Below, piece by piece: positions 17,301 to 25,981 of a stretch of 64,000 nt of DNA. The stretch's first letter is position 1; each line of letters begins with the position of its first letter. Source of the stretch: JAEUIE01 sp046350055 (GTDB lineage Bacteria; Planctomycetota; Planctomycetia; Gemmatales; HRBIN36); the NCBI GenBank assembly GCA_046350055.1, contig JAXMBC010000001.1, forward strand, positions 930,001 to 994,000, read 5' to 3'. Below the pieces are notes generated by a model, which made no database searches, was not told where the DNA came from, and saw only the letters and a program-made list of their open reading frames with translations. A program made the translations under genes and the position numbers.

Positions 17301-19643
17301 CTGGTCACGCTCGCGAAGGAGATGTCGGTCGAAGCGAAGGACAAGGGCTGGCATGCCTATATCGTGCAGACCAGGGGACGCATCAATAGTCCTTCGGGCA
17401 GACTGAACCTTACGATTAATGCAGGCGCTATTCCCAGGCAATTGCCCGTGACGGATGAACCGTATGTCAAGTTTACCGTCGGCATGAAGCCCACTGGTGT
17501 GCCCGTCCCGGGTTTCCCGGTCATGCGTCTCTGGTCACCACCAGCGAGTTCCAGCACCGCTGTCAGCTTCACACTGAACGACAAGATGGTGAACAATTCA
17601 CCGAGTCACTTCAGCCGGGCACTCTCCTCCACCAACATTCCGATGGATGAAGAGCTGAAGTGGATCAACAGCCAGGCCAAGCTCGATCTGGCGACATCGA
17701 ATGAAATGTTGCCTTTGCGGGCCATGCTGCTCTTCCGGGGCCATGTGTACGATGATGCCAGCATCCAGGTAGCCATGCTCGGCCAGCCACGAGTTCGCTG
17801 GGTGCGCGAAGCTCCGGATAACCGGCAGGGACTGGTCGTCTTCGGGGATGATCGACTGCACGATGGTCATATTCACATCCTGTTTGATACCACGCACAGC
17901 ATGACCGAACCGGTCAAAGGCTTGTCCATCTCGAAGATAGATGCGGCACGCAAGGCACTGGAAGAAGTGCTCTATAATCTGCCACGCAACGTCACGCTGA
18001 GCATTTCTACGTTCCGGGGCATCAGGGATCAGAAGCTCATCCCGTCCACGAAGCTGATCTTCCCACCAACCCGCTGGGACGAGCCATCGAAGTATGTCAA
18101 GCAGATCATCAACTCCCTGCCCACCTATGCGGTCATGGAAAAGGAGTTCAACGATAAGGATGCCCCGGTTCGCACCATCACCCCCATCACCCGTGGCATC
18201 AATGAGACGCTCTTCCAGGACTCTCAGCAACCGCTCTTTCCCATCGACAAGAACAAGCCGTTTACCCTGTTGATGCTGACCGATGGCGTCGAAAACGAGG
18301 CAGGCAATAGCGTGAACGTGGCAGAAAGCATCCGGGAAGACATGCTCAACTGCACCCTGAAGCAGCTCAACCTGCATATCCTGCTCTTCTCGGTGGATCC
18401 TGCCGCGCTGAAGGAGAGCCCGGAGGAAGAGAAGCGGTTCAGGGAGATGCTGGAGATCAACTCAGAACCGTATCGCCGATCGTTCTATTCGAAGCAACGG
18501 ACACCACCCCAGCTGTGGCCTGATATCAACAGCGTGGAAGCGCTGGTAGCCAAGCTGCAGGATGCCCTGCGTCCACAGTTTACCGTGTTTCAGAACAACG
18601 AAGCGGTGAAGGACGCCATCAATCAGCGGGTAACCCTGCCCAACGAGGCTAAATGGAATAAGGTCTCCCTGGGTGCCAACACTTATGATTTGTTTACTGC
18701 CGGGCTCATGCAGAAGTTCAAACTCGCGCCGGGCGATCGGATGGCCATCAGGATCGAACGACAGAGCCTGAATACGCAACTCGTCATACCCAACCTGGCT
18801 GACTTCCACCAGGCCGTGCCTGATGCTCACCGGCAGACAAGCCCCAATAAAGAAGTGCAATTCGCCCTGCTGGGTCAGCAGATGCAGAATCTTCCGGGCG
18901 GCGGAAATGGGCTGCAGCTGCAGGTACTCATGGAGCAGCCCGTCACCCGGGTCAGCCGCGAGGTGGCACTGTCCAGGCAACGCCCCCGTTTCGCCTGGTT
19001 CCACCTGGAACCACTGGGAGACGCCCGGTCGCAGGCCAGTCAGTTGCACCTGACGGTGAATGAACATGTACAAGAACTCGCCTCGGTCTGGACGCTGCAG
19101 TCCAGCCCCTGGCCAGCCAGGACACCGGGAGGCAATTCGCTGAATACGCCCGCTGGTTATCGGCTCGATTCGTACTGGGTGAAAGAGAATGTCAACCCCG
19201 CAGCAGGTATCAAACTGCCGAGTCTCACTCCGGGCATGACAGAAATCAGCGCGATTGGCTCAGTCAGCCTGCCAGGCGATGGCAAATTGCAGGACCTCAT
19301 GATCCGCCAGCGTCCCGGCAGGAGTGGCGACTGGCTCTATGTGCGCTGCACGCATGCCGCCGACAAGCCATTGCTCATCCAGCTTCGGCCGTCGGAAAGC
19401 CTCCCGGATACCACGCTGCGGCGTGTAGCGGAGGAGCATCGCTTTTTCAGCGCGGCCCAGTCCGTTTCAGCATGGTTCGATCTGGCCAGCCTGGGACAGG
19501 AGAAGGAACTGACCCTGGACATCTATTCGCTGAATGAAATGCTGGAGCAGGGCGAGCCGAAGACGTTCAAACTGATCTACGAAACGAACGATTCCGGAGC
19601 GCAGGTCATCCGTCTCAAGAGTCGAAGCTGGAACCGCGATTAG
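14388..19643 (+). CDS. Giant membrane protein: degenerate caspase-like domain plus vWA domain
   Basis: This is a 1751-residue protein; the ATG follows a GGAAGGAAG ribosome-binding site. A basic, Gly/Ser-rich cytoplasmic N-terminus (1-45) is followed by one membrane helix (about 46-67). Residues about 75-330 resemble a C14 caspase fold: EIVVYHFGMPGHADPDGGPY (His about 159), KKVLLFDCTQV (Cys 208, one place off the usual DACHSG) and YVIAASDENQLSWTSPELGM-type strand then HHYLLQGLQGLA. A long helical region (350-1000) precedes a vWA domain near 1155-1350 with a MIDAS-like DTTHS and MLTDGVEN. The tail is beta-rich. It is probably anchored in the inner membrane with most of its mass outside. The offset cysteine suggests it is inactive or divergent. 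First gene of an operon with 19660 and 22270. Confidence 0.75.
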   Translation: MGNPSGPKRSWKKSADSAKPDAAGKRSWQHGSDKAAPVVKKGSYRFLVRVLAVILLAGVAGLIAWVFSNVGSTKPLTLIVVSHHDATSLNTPANFYNAQGADALKKWAQDVPQERKLILPPEAQWQKKEQTARDWLDWLITQGKESGEIVVYHFGMPGHADPDGGPYLLMIPGDATHPEISHRLYLKDLFSRLGELDKKQKKVLLFDCTQVDHSLIHGMVTTDFARGLKGLESTIAALSECYVIAASDENQLSWTSPELGMSIFHHYLLQGLQGLAKSTGNRPKISVKNISQYLSTEVEKWSQANRSAVQKPMFLPAAKLDKADEVDMARVPKVIPKEGEAQQRDQLVEIRQDWEKYYQLAQLTPGPDVVAPYLWKSYTTLLLRLENMLFGGAETSDVQKVRRRLDSLATTIGELSRSPSWSNSILLQDIYSPDAKTREKDTTLASASQLFSAFWKAEGPAALPADVQNWKKLVANTKENPGLRKQLLLHGWRWVMEKMAAEPDVVAAERVLSLIEEELRTSHRPADVHFLRMLVRDTQEQPWAEVRTKKELLRTAMQLRARAERIAWLGNESIASGIASHWVQVSRWIMPVLKNADELRRSGEDLLFDAHASQWEKAAGLFAQADQQYAEATSKAQTYVSACQLRDQACYQLPYYGEWVSSTPGPLLEQVIQAWGQTHILARMLQTDQPPDKNIVQGQTATLRKIMTELQGQVQKQVREEVRSATVSTARAFHDLTRLVSMPLFLECYEGPNLAERAKAAREDRGILLRKLKDASYRLFTQSQQASRIADSLPLYRPDDYADARLRLSHARLGDEVIPLIREANVTPVVLNWSVDRRTAPQEQVANLLQVSNKLGIYWSVLPAAMQQCVAAKKAIELLQATGTVESLPEAERWLGLASNLHRLLDPGVAEPVNKHNQLAAIPMERWFQTHRFLLAQAVRSLEENWADLKATDADYSNTVAKLHFDAAQELLVTLAKEMSVEAKDKGWHAYIVQTRGRINSPSGRLNLTINAGAIPRQLPVTDEPYVKFTVGMKPTGVPVPGFPVMRLWSPPASSSTAVSFTLNDKMVNNSPSHFSRALSSTNIPMDEELKWINSQAKLDLATSNEMLPLRAMLLFRGHVYDDASIQVAMLGQPRVRWVREAPDNRQGLVVFGDDRLHDGHIHILFDTTHSMTEPVKGLSISKIDAARKALEEVLYNLPRNVTLSISTFRGIRDQKLIPSTKLIFPPTRWDEPSKYVKQIINSLPTYAVMEKEFNDKDAPVRTITPITRGINETLFQDSQQPLFPIDKNKPFTLLMLTDGVENEAGNSVNVAESIREDMLNCTLKQLNLHILLFSVDPAALKESPEEEKRFREMLEINSEPYRRSFYSKQRTPPQLWPDINSVEALVAKLQDALRPQFTVFQNNEAVKDAINQRVTLPNEAKWNKVSLGANTYDLFTAGLMQKFKLAPGDRMAIRIERQSLNTQLVIPNLADFHQAVPDAHRQTSPNKEVQFALLGQQMQNLPGGGNGLQLQVLMEQPVTRVSREVALSRQRPRFAWFHLEPLGDARSQASQLHLTVNEHVQELASVWTLQSSPWPARTPGGNSLNTPAGYRLDSYWVKENVNPAAGIKLPSLTPGMTEISAIGSVSLPGDGKLQDLMIRQRPGRSGDWLYVRCTHAADKPLLIQLRPSESLPDTTLRRVAEEHRFFSAAQSVSAWFDLASLGQEKELTLDIYSLNEMLEQGEPKTFKLIYETNDSGAQVIRLKSRSWNRD

Positions 19644-19659
19644 TCACAGGGAGCTGTTC

Positions 19660-22254
19660 ATGGCGGAGAGAAGTCGCGGCGACAACTGGAGAGGCAAGGC
19701 GCCCGCTCCCCGTCCTGGCAGCACTCCCCGACCCGACAAGCAGCGCGGGAAAAAGGTGCTCCTCCCCATTCTGGGACTGCTGCTTGTCGTCATTGGCGTG
19801 ATTGTCGGCTTCCTGCTCAAGACCAGCGGCGCCGCGGAAGTCTACGGCATCAGCATCGTTCTCAACGAACTCAAGGACCCCCACTGGCCGGTACCTGCCT
19901 GGGCGCGACAGGATGGCGAACGCCTGATGCCCACCGGTGCCGAGGCGGTCAAGCCGTTGCAGGAGCAAAGTCGCAGCAGCATTCTGGTCAAGCTGGGGGA
20001 AGCCAGCCTCAACGCCAAAGAACGACCGGTGCTCATTTACCTGATGGCCCAGGTGATCATCCAGAGCGATGGTCCCCACCTGGTCACCAGCGATGCCCAG
20101 TCGCTCGATTCCGATCGACGCACCCTGCCTCTGGTGGAAGTGCTCGACCGGATGCGCAAGCTCGACCGCGAGTGTTTCCTCGTCCTGGACCTGCGTACCA
20201 CGACACAACCCTGGTTGACAGGTATGGGGTCACTGGATGCCCACGAAACCTATGCCTTCCTGGAGAACTATTACAAGCAGTTCGATAAGGGCAAACTGGC
20301 CACGCTCTGCTACTGCTATGCCGGGCAGACACCCCAGTTGAATGCCGAGTGGAACGGCGGCATCTATGCCCTGGCTGTGCAGGAAGCTCTCAATGGTTTT
20401 GCCAATGGCTGGAACCCCGGCCGGAAAACCGATGTCAACGTCACCTGTGAGGAAGTGGCTTACTACACCAAGGAACGAGTCACAGCCTGGTGCCTGCAAG
20501 CCGGGATCGAGCCGGAAACGCCACGCTATCATGCACACAAGGACTTCGTCCTGCGGTCGGCTTCCGCATCCCGGCTCGGGGAAACCGGGGCCATGCACGA
20601 CGTGACAGCATACCCCGCCGAACTCACTCAAGCCTGGAAGGCCTGGGAAGAACGGCTGCGAACGAGTCACTACGACCGGGCCCCGCTCGCTCATCGACGC
20701 CTGGAAACTGCCCTGCTCCGCACCGAATTGCGATGGAGAACCAGCGCTGGTTCCGCCGACGATGTCAAGCAACTACTGGCCGACTTCAAGCCGGAGCAGG
20801 ATCGCTTTCAGAAGCTGGTCAGCGGTATCGGCAAAATACCGGCGATCAGCGTGTTCAGAATCACCCCGCCGACGCTGACCAATGAGCAGCTCAAATTGGT
20901 GCAGCCGCTCGACGATGCACTGCTGAAGTGGGCACAGCAACCGGGCCTCAAGCCCGAAGAGTGGGACGGTCTGGCCAAGCCCCTGAAGGAAGTGATCACC
21001 AACCATCCTGAGGTGGCTGCCGCGAAAATCACTGCAGCACTCTATGGGGCAAGTGAATGCAGCCTGGTGCAGCTCCATCGCCTCGCCGGGCTGGCTGCCC
21101 TCATCAAGCCCAGCTATGTCGAGTTCCAGTTGCTGCGGTTCCTTGATGGCATTCCTGATGACTATCTGATTCGCTGGCAATCGCAGTTTCGCCTGGTGTT
21201 TGACCTCTGGAAACTGGCCGAACAGGCTGCACCGGAAGACCCGCGAGCCTGGCGGTATCTCAGCAAGCAACTCATTGATCTCGATAAGCGATTCCAGACG
21301 ACACTGGCAGACCTGGCTGATACCAACCTGATCAGCACGGAACGCAAGCAGCGTGCAGATGCGCTGCAGGAGATCAAGCAGCAGTACAGTGCCTTGATCG
21401 AGATGGGCCAGTCGCTGGAACTGGCACTGCGGGAACGGGATGCCTGCCAGGCGGAACTGCCTGGCCTGGCGGAACATGATGCCGGCGATCCCATGCAGGC
21501 TACTGCGCTGCAGACGCAGTGGGACCAGCTTATTCCCCTGGTCAAACAGTTGCTGCAGAAGCTCTCGCCACCCGAAACACTGACGCTGACCTGGGCCGGT
21601 GAACTGCGGGGCATCAGTGAACGGGTACGGGATCGACGCCTGTACCTGGCGGGCGTGCGGCAGGAACTGCCCCGAACAAGCCTGTGGCATGTCACGCTGA
21701 ATACCCTGCCCGTCTCCCGCTGGTCTCCGGGAGAACGCCTGGCCCGGCTGGCAGCAGCGAGCAGTGCCAGCAGCGAGAAGCTGCAGGCTGGCCTCGTCCC
21801 CATCAAAAACAGTGCGACGCGGTTCATCGAGTCCAATCCCCTGGAACCGCCTCGCATTTCCGCACAGCAATACCACCTGCTTCGCCGGGCCAGGGATCTG
21901 CTGGAACTGGCCGGGCACTCGGCGGCACCTACCCTGTCGACGGCCCTGACGGAGCTCTCCACCCGTTACGACCCGCAAATCGCGATGAAAGTCCGCCAGT
22001 CGATCGGCCAGGCCTGGACGACCACGACAACTCAGCTAGTAGCCAATCAACGCCTGTGGTATGTTCCTGCCTTCGGCGAAGATGCCGAGAAAGACCCGGT
22101 CTTCCAGGATGCCCAGGAAGCCTGGCAGCAGAAACTGAGCTGGCTGGCCTCGACCCGTGTGGAAGGCTGGGCCGTGACGCTGGAAAAGACCAACCAGGAT
22201 GTCGCGCGAAACCTGCGTGATCTTGCTGAAAAAGTCCGAAGAGCTACCCCGTAA
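19660..22254 (+). CDS. Membrane-anchored pseudo-caspase-like protein
   Basis: This is an 864-residue protein starting 16 bases after the previous stop, with GGGAG before the ATG. The plan copies the upstream gene: a basic N-terminus, one membrane helix (about 32-53), then a caspase-like fold lacking catalytic residues. ECFLVLDLRTTTQPW stands where DACHSG would be, and ATLCYCYAGQTPQLNAEWNG with YALAVQEALNGFANG matches the strand and helix after it. The remaining 550 residues are helical with no recognised domain and no vWA. It is probably a diverged paralogue of the N-terminal part of the 1751-residue protein, possibly its partner. Homology is judged by eye from order and spacing of motifs, not by alignment score. 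Confidence 0.7.
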   Translation: MAERSRGDNWRGKAPAPRPGSTPRPDKQRGKKVLLPILGLLLVVIGVIVGFLLKTSGAAEVYGISIVLNELKDPHWPVPAWARQDGERLMPTGAEAVKPLQEQSRSSILVKLGEASLNAKERPVLIYLMAQVIIQSDGPHLVTSDAQSLDSDRRTLPLVEVLDRMRKLDRECFLVLDLRTTTQPWLTGMGSLDAHETYAFLENYYKQFDKGKLATLCYCYAGQTPQLNAEWNGGIYALAVQEALNGFANGWNPGRKTDVNVTCEEVAYYTKERVTAWCLQAGIEPETPRYHAHKDFVLRSASASRLGETGAMHDVTAYPAELTQAWKAWEERLRTSHYDRAPLAHRRLETALLRTELRWRTSAGSADDVKQLLADFKPEQDRFQKLVSGIGKIPAISVFRITPPTLTNEQLKLVQPLDDALLKWAQQPGLKPEEWDGLAKPLKEVITNHPEVAAAKITAALYGASECSLVQLHRLAGLAALIKPSYVEFQLLRFLDGIPDDYLIRWQSQFRLVFDLWKLAEQAAPEDPRAWRYLSKQLIDLDKRFQTTLADLADTNLISTERKQRADALQEIKQQYSALIEMGQSLELALRERDACQAELPGLAEHDAGDPMQATALQTQWDQLIPLVKQLLQKLSPPETLTLTWAGELRGISERVRDRRLYLAGVRQELPRTSLWHVTLNTLPVSRWSPGERLARLAAASSASSEKLQAGLVPIKNSATRFIESNPLEPPRISAQQYHLLRRARDLLELAGHSAAPTLSTALTELSTRYDPQIAMKVRQSIGQAWTTTTTQLVANQRLWYVPAFGEDAEKDPVFQDAQEAWQQKLSWLASTRVEGWAVTLEKTNQDVARNLRDLAEKVRRATP

Positions 22255-22269
22255 GCTGGAGTGCTTGAC

Positions 22270-24222
22270 ATGACCCGTTCTCTTGCTCGCCCTGAATGGG
22301 CTCGATGCGTACTCACCTCGATTATCTTTGCGTTTCTGACACTGCCCCTGACGGCCCAGGACAAGTTCTGCTACTTCTACCATTCGAAGAAGCATGACCC
22401 TTCCGCCTGGACCAGCGACGTCACCCTCCGGCCCAACCATGGCACGAGCCAGTACCTCTTCGTGGTTGCGCCCGAGGAGATGATTGCCGGGCATGTGGAA
22501 CTCCAGGGGCCTGATGGCAAAGTCTGGGCCCGATCCGGCACGTTGAAGTTTGAAGCCAAGGGTGAAATCAAGCTGGTCGAGTTCCAGAAACCCGAAGCTG
22601 CCAAACCTGCCACTCCCGCCCCGGCAGCGCCGACCGGTGATGCCGCCGCTCCCAAAGCAGCGACTCCGCCACCTCCTCCAGGCAAGTCTCTGCCCGCCAG
22701 CAAGGTAGATAGCAAGGCAAATAGCGAACAGTATGGCTTCGCGTTTGATCTGGTCCTCTACAAGGACACTACCAGGGATGGCAAAGTGCAATCCACGCTG
22801 GTGAAGAAGCAGAACATCGCCATCAATGTGCTGACCCCCGAACGCTATCTCGATGTGAATGCAGTCGCCACGGCGGATGGCATCAGGCTCACCGTGAAAC
22901 CGCAAGAGAGCTCGCTGGTCTTTCGTGATGGGACCCCATCCGTCGTCACCCTGACCCTGCCACCACAGGATTCCCTGAATGTGCAGGCACTCGGAGCGGG
23001 CTCGTATCGTCGTACCATCGCCAGTCTGACTGATTCCGCTGTGCTGGAATCCAGGGAACTGCCCATCATCGCCCGCAAAGGCGAGAACGCTACCATTCGC
23101 TTCTGTGTGGATGTGGATGGCTATCAGCGTGCCTTTGTGTTTGAACCCACTCTCACCGACTTCACCCAGGCTGCCAGCAGCAATAGTCAGCTCATCCTCA
23201 GTACCGAAGGGGCAGCACGCATCTACCCTGGCAACACCCTGAAACCAGCCAAGGCCAACGATCGCTTCACCACCCGCCCGGTCGCCAAGGCGGAAGAACG
23301 CTACCCGGTTCGTCTGGAGTTCGACAACGCCGACAACGCCAAGCCTGTCAAGTTTGGCTTTGACCGTGGCGGCCAGGCCAACGGCAATTCCGGCACACCC
23401 GGCAAGGATGAAGTGGAATTCCTGCCCGGCCCCCGCGACAGCCGCATCTGGATGGAAACCGCCGGCGATGATGGCCAGATGATTTTCACCAACACCCTGA
23501 CTGACTGGGTGGTGCCTCTCGATACGTTCCAGATGCGGGGCGCACACAAGCTCACAGCTGAGATGGAAGATCGCAATCAGAAGACCGTGACGCATACCGC
23601 CCTGCTGGTACTGGACGATACTGTCCCTCATCTGATCAAGATTCTCGACCTGCCCGATACCCAGGTGAAAGGTCAGCCTTTCAAGGTCTCCGCCAGCGTG
23701 CAGGACAAGGAAACGGGCATCAAGCGAGTCGTCTTCTTCATCGGGCCACCGCCCGGTCCCGATGGCAAGCGTGCCAGTGAACCGATCAAGGTGGAAGGCA
23801 CGCTGGTCAAGCAGGCTAATGTCTGGACTGCGGAGCTGCCTCTGCCCGCCGATGCCAAGGGGCTGATGCAGGTTGGCCTTGTTGCGACCAATGATGTGGG
23901 TCTGGAAGTGACCGAGACCAAGAACATCAAGCTCGTCGATGCCCCGCCTCCCGCCGGTAACCTGCACGTCAAAGTGCTGCGAGGCAGCCGCCCCCAGGAA
24001 GGCATCACCGTCAAGCTGAAGGATGCCGAGGGTAAGGAAAAGAGTGTCGCTGTGACCGATGCCAAGGGCATTGCCAGGTTCAACCAGTTGCCTCCCGGCA
24101 GCTACGGCGTCGCCGCAGACAAGCCCGATTCGGGTGCAGGCAGCAAGGGCATCGCCCTCGGCAAGGTGGAAGTCAATGCCACCACCGAAGTGACGATTAC
24201 GTTGCGACGTGGGAATCCGTAG
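22270..24222 (+). CDS. Secreted Ig-like/carboxypeptidase-regulatory-like protein
   Basis: This is a 650-residue exported protein. The ATG at 22270 has GGAG nine bases upstream; a GTG at 22261 is the alternative. The signal peptide ends about LPLTAQ. The body is beta-rich with a proline/alanine linker near 115-150 (PAPAAPTGDAAAPKAATPPP), Ig-like segments such as LLVLDDTVPHLIKILDLP and a segment VKGQPFKVSASVQDKETGIK. The last 85 residues (GNLHVKVLRGSRPQEGITV, ending TTEVTITLRRG) are a carboxypeptidase-regulatory-like or SpaA-type domain. It begins a few bases after the pseudo-caspase gene and closes the operon at a strong terminator. A periplasmic binding or scaffold role is inferred. Confidence 0.75.
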   Translation: MTRSLARPEWARCVLTSIIFAFLTLPLTAQDKFCYFYHSKKHDPSAWTSDVTLRPNHGTSQYLFVVAPEEMIAGHVELQGPDGKVWARSGTLKFEAKGEIKLVEFQKPEAAKPATPAPAAPTGDAAAPKAATPPPPPGKSLPASKVDSKANSEQYGFAFDLVLYKDTTRDGKVQSTLVKKQNIAINVLTPERYLDVNAVATADGIRLTVKPQESSLVFRDGTPSVVTLTLPPQDSLNVQALGAGSYRRTIASLTDSAVLESRELPIIARKGENATIRFCVDVDGYQRAFVFEPTLTDFTQAASSNSQLILSTEGAARIYPGNTLKPAKANDRFTTRPVAKAEERYPVRLEFDNADNAKPVKFGFDRGGQANGNSGTPGKDEVEFLPGPRDSRIWMETAGDDGQMIFTNTLTDWVVPLDTFQMRGAHKLTAEMEDRNQKTVTHTALLVLDDTVPHLIKILDLPDTQVKGQPFKVSASVQDKETGIKRVVFFIGPPPGPDGKRASEPIKVEGTLVKQANVWTAELPLPADAKGLMQVGLVATNDVGLEVTETKNIKLVDAPPPAGNLHVKVLRGSRPQEGITVKLKDAEGKEKSVAVTDAKGIARFNQLPPGSYGVAADKPDSGAGSKGIALGKVEVNATTEVTITLRRGNP

Positions 24223-24254
24223 CCGAAGGAACTGAAGGCTCAAGCACATGGCAG

Positions 24255-24286
24255 GAGCGGTGGGGTTGATCCCCACCGCTCTTTTT
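24255..24286 (+). terminator. Rho-independent terminator of the pseudo-caspase operon
   Basis: An 11-bp perfect GC-rich stem (GAGCGGTGGGG and CCCCACCGCTC, 24255-24265 and 24271-24281) has a 5-base loop and is followed by TTTTT. It lies between the plus-strand operon and the end of the convergent tssK gene. Confidence 0.85.
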
Positions 24287-24290
24287 GTCG

Positions 24291-25718
24291 TTACTTATTA
24301 CTCCGGGGCACCAGGTAGAGCGTGAACTGCAGGGTATGGGTCTGGCCCGCCGTGCGGATGCTGAGTTCCCGCTGGCCATCGATGCTGCCCATGATGTCGC
24401 CTTCCCGCAGGCGAATCGCCAGCGTCAGCGAACTTTGCACCGCTTGCCATTCGGGCAGCGTCGCCATGCGGTCAATCTCGAAGAACGTGAGTGCCTTCCC
24501 CGGCGGCAGATCACGCGGCGGGTTGGGAGCGTGTGTGAACCGCAACCCCTCCTGACCACGGGTGAAGATCGTCTCCACCCGGTCTGCGCTGCCGATCTTC
24601 ATGCCCAGCCGCTCCGGCCTCGTCAGAATCCGGACGCACTCTTCCTGGGAGAGGGAGCTGCGGACGCCCAGGAACAGTTGCCAGGCGGAAGCTTCCAACC
24701 AGGAGGGCTCGATGCTGATCTGCATCCGCAAGCCCATGCCCACAAAGGGCCGTTCCTGGAACGAAGGCTCTTCGATGAAGTCCATCAGCATGTCGAGCTG
24801 TTGCCGGGCCTTCCAGAAGCAGTTGGCCAGGTCATCGTGATCATAGGCAGGCAGTTCCGGGCAGCGCCGCTCCTGCCCGAAGAAAGCAAACTGCCCCACG
24901 AGCCGACAGAGTTCCCGGTAGGCTCCTTCGGGGTGGATGCCAGGGGTGAAGGCAATGTGTCGCAGCACCGCGAAGGCTTCGTTGAGCGCCCGCAACTGAT
25001 ACAGACGGCGGATATCGCCGGGAGCCAGGCTTTCGAAACTGATGCCCCGGGTAATCACCTGCTGCGAGAGCATGTTCAGCTTCTTGTCCACCCGGTAGAA
25101 GGCCTGCTGCAGGACATTATCCTGCAGGGCATCGCAGGCGTCACAGGCGAGCACCGGCGGGAAGTAACTGGTGGTGAGGATGGGCAATGCTTCCGCCCGA
25201 TCCGACTTCTCGAGCCGTGCCAGTTGCAAGACTTCGAAGCCGGAGAGTTCCTCGCCCCCATGCTTGAGCTGGACATTGAGCCGGCGGAAGGCGATGGGCT
25301 GCGGATTGGTGCCGGTGTTCTCGTCTTCCAGATCGAGCGTGTAACTGCGGTAGCGGGCCTGGCCGGTGGTGGCCGTTTCCAGATTCGGCTGACGTGGCCG
25401 ATACTGGGGAATCGCCAGGTAGATGTCCGCCACCCGGCCATCGGCAAAGGCTTCCCGCAGGTCCAGGGCCAGTTCGGAAGCATCGTCAGGCAGCGTGACA
25501 ATCGTGCCATCGCGGAAGCGGATTTCGAGCTGACGGATCACAAACCGGTGCGCACTCAGGGCATCGTTATCAATCTGCAGCTTCCGCAGGCCCCAGTAAT
25601 AGGGCTGATCGCAGCGGGCATGGCGAAAGGTAAGCTGATCGGCATGGTGGTCGGCGGCCTGGAATTGGTGCGGCCGAAGGAACATGCCTTCATGCCAGTG
25701 CACAGCGGGACGATTCAT
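24291..25718 (-). CDS. tssK: Type VI secretion system baseplate subunit TssK
   Basis: This is 475 residues, close to the usual TssK size of about 445. The N-terminus VHWHEGMFLRPHQFQAAD is the family signature. Further matches are PYYWGLRKLQIDNDAL, the C-terminal half with FAFFGQERRCPELPAYDHDDL and the tail FFEIDRMATLPEWQAVQSS. In characterised systems TssK is a trimer that connects the baseplate to the cytoplasmic parts of TssL and TssM. Here it is encoded opposite to tssL and tssM, facing the pseudo-caspase operon tail to tail. No TssE, TssF, TssG, TssB, TssC, Hcp, VgrG or ClpV gene is in the window. Two hairpins lie upstream of its start. Confidence 0.9.
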   Translation of the reverse strand: MNRPAVHWHEGMFLRPHQFQAADHHADQLTFRHARCDQPYYWGLRKLQIDNDALSAHRFVIRQLEIRFRDGTIVTLPDDASELALDLREAFADGRVADIYLAIPQYRPRQPNLETATTGQARYRSYTLDLEDENTGTNPQPIAFRRLNVQLKHGGEELSGFEVLQLARLEKSDRAEALPILTTSYFPPVLACDACDALQDNVLQQAFYRVDKKLNMLSQQVITRGISFESLAPGDIRRLYQLRALNEAFAVLRHIAFTPGIHPEGAYRELCRLVGQFAFFGQERRCPELPAYDHDDLANCFWKARQQLDMLMDFIEEPSFQERPFVGMGLRMQISIEPSWLEASAWQLFLGVRSSLSQEECVRILTRPERLGMKIGSADRVETIFTRGQEGLRFTHAPNPPRDLPPGKALTFFEIDRMATLPEWQAVQSSLTLAIRLREGDIMGSIDGQRELSIRTAGQTHTLQFTLYLVPRSNK

Positions 25719-25733
25719 CGATTTCCCTTGCGA

Positions 25734-25891
25734 AGTGGGGAGAGAGACGTCTCCCCACTAGCTTACCCACTGCGGCGGGACATACAACGAGTTTCTGAGT
25801 GGTTGACACTTTCGCAGGGGAAGAAGGTTCCAGTTGGGCAGGGTGCCACCAACTTCCATGCTACTGGAGTAGAACAGGCCCGTTCTACTCC
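25734..25891. repeat. Two perfect hairpins upstream of tssK (REPIN-like)
   Basis: AGTGGGGAGA and TCTCCCCACT (25734-25743, 25750-25759) form a 10-bp stem starting 16 bases before the tssK start codon. GGAGTAGAAC and GTTCTACTCC (25866-25875, 25882-25891) form a second. The spacing resembles the paired palindromes near 45.1, 46.4 and 56.5 kb, but the two arms are not clear inverted copies of each other. They could instead act as leader hairpins. Confidence 0.4.
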
Positions 25892-25981
25892 GACGCTCAT
25901 CCTTTTCGTTTGCCAACTTCTTGCAGCCACTGTACCGCTATGATAGCATGCAGCAACTTCATCTCCCCATGAAAGCTGTTC

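Noticed and set aside
22036..24276. 746-residue minus-strand open frame
   Set aside because: It is antisense to the Ig-like gene and the end of the pseudo-caspase gene; its sequence is His/Gly/Arg-rich as expected from the reverse of GC-rich coding DNA.
24285..25943. 552-residue plus-strand open frame
   Set aside because: It is the antisense of tssK, whose family signature is unmistakable.
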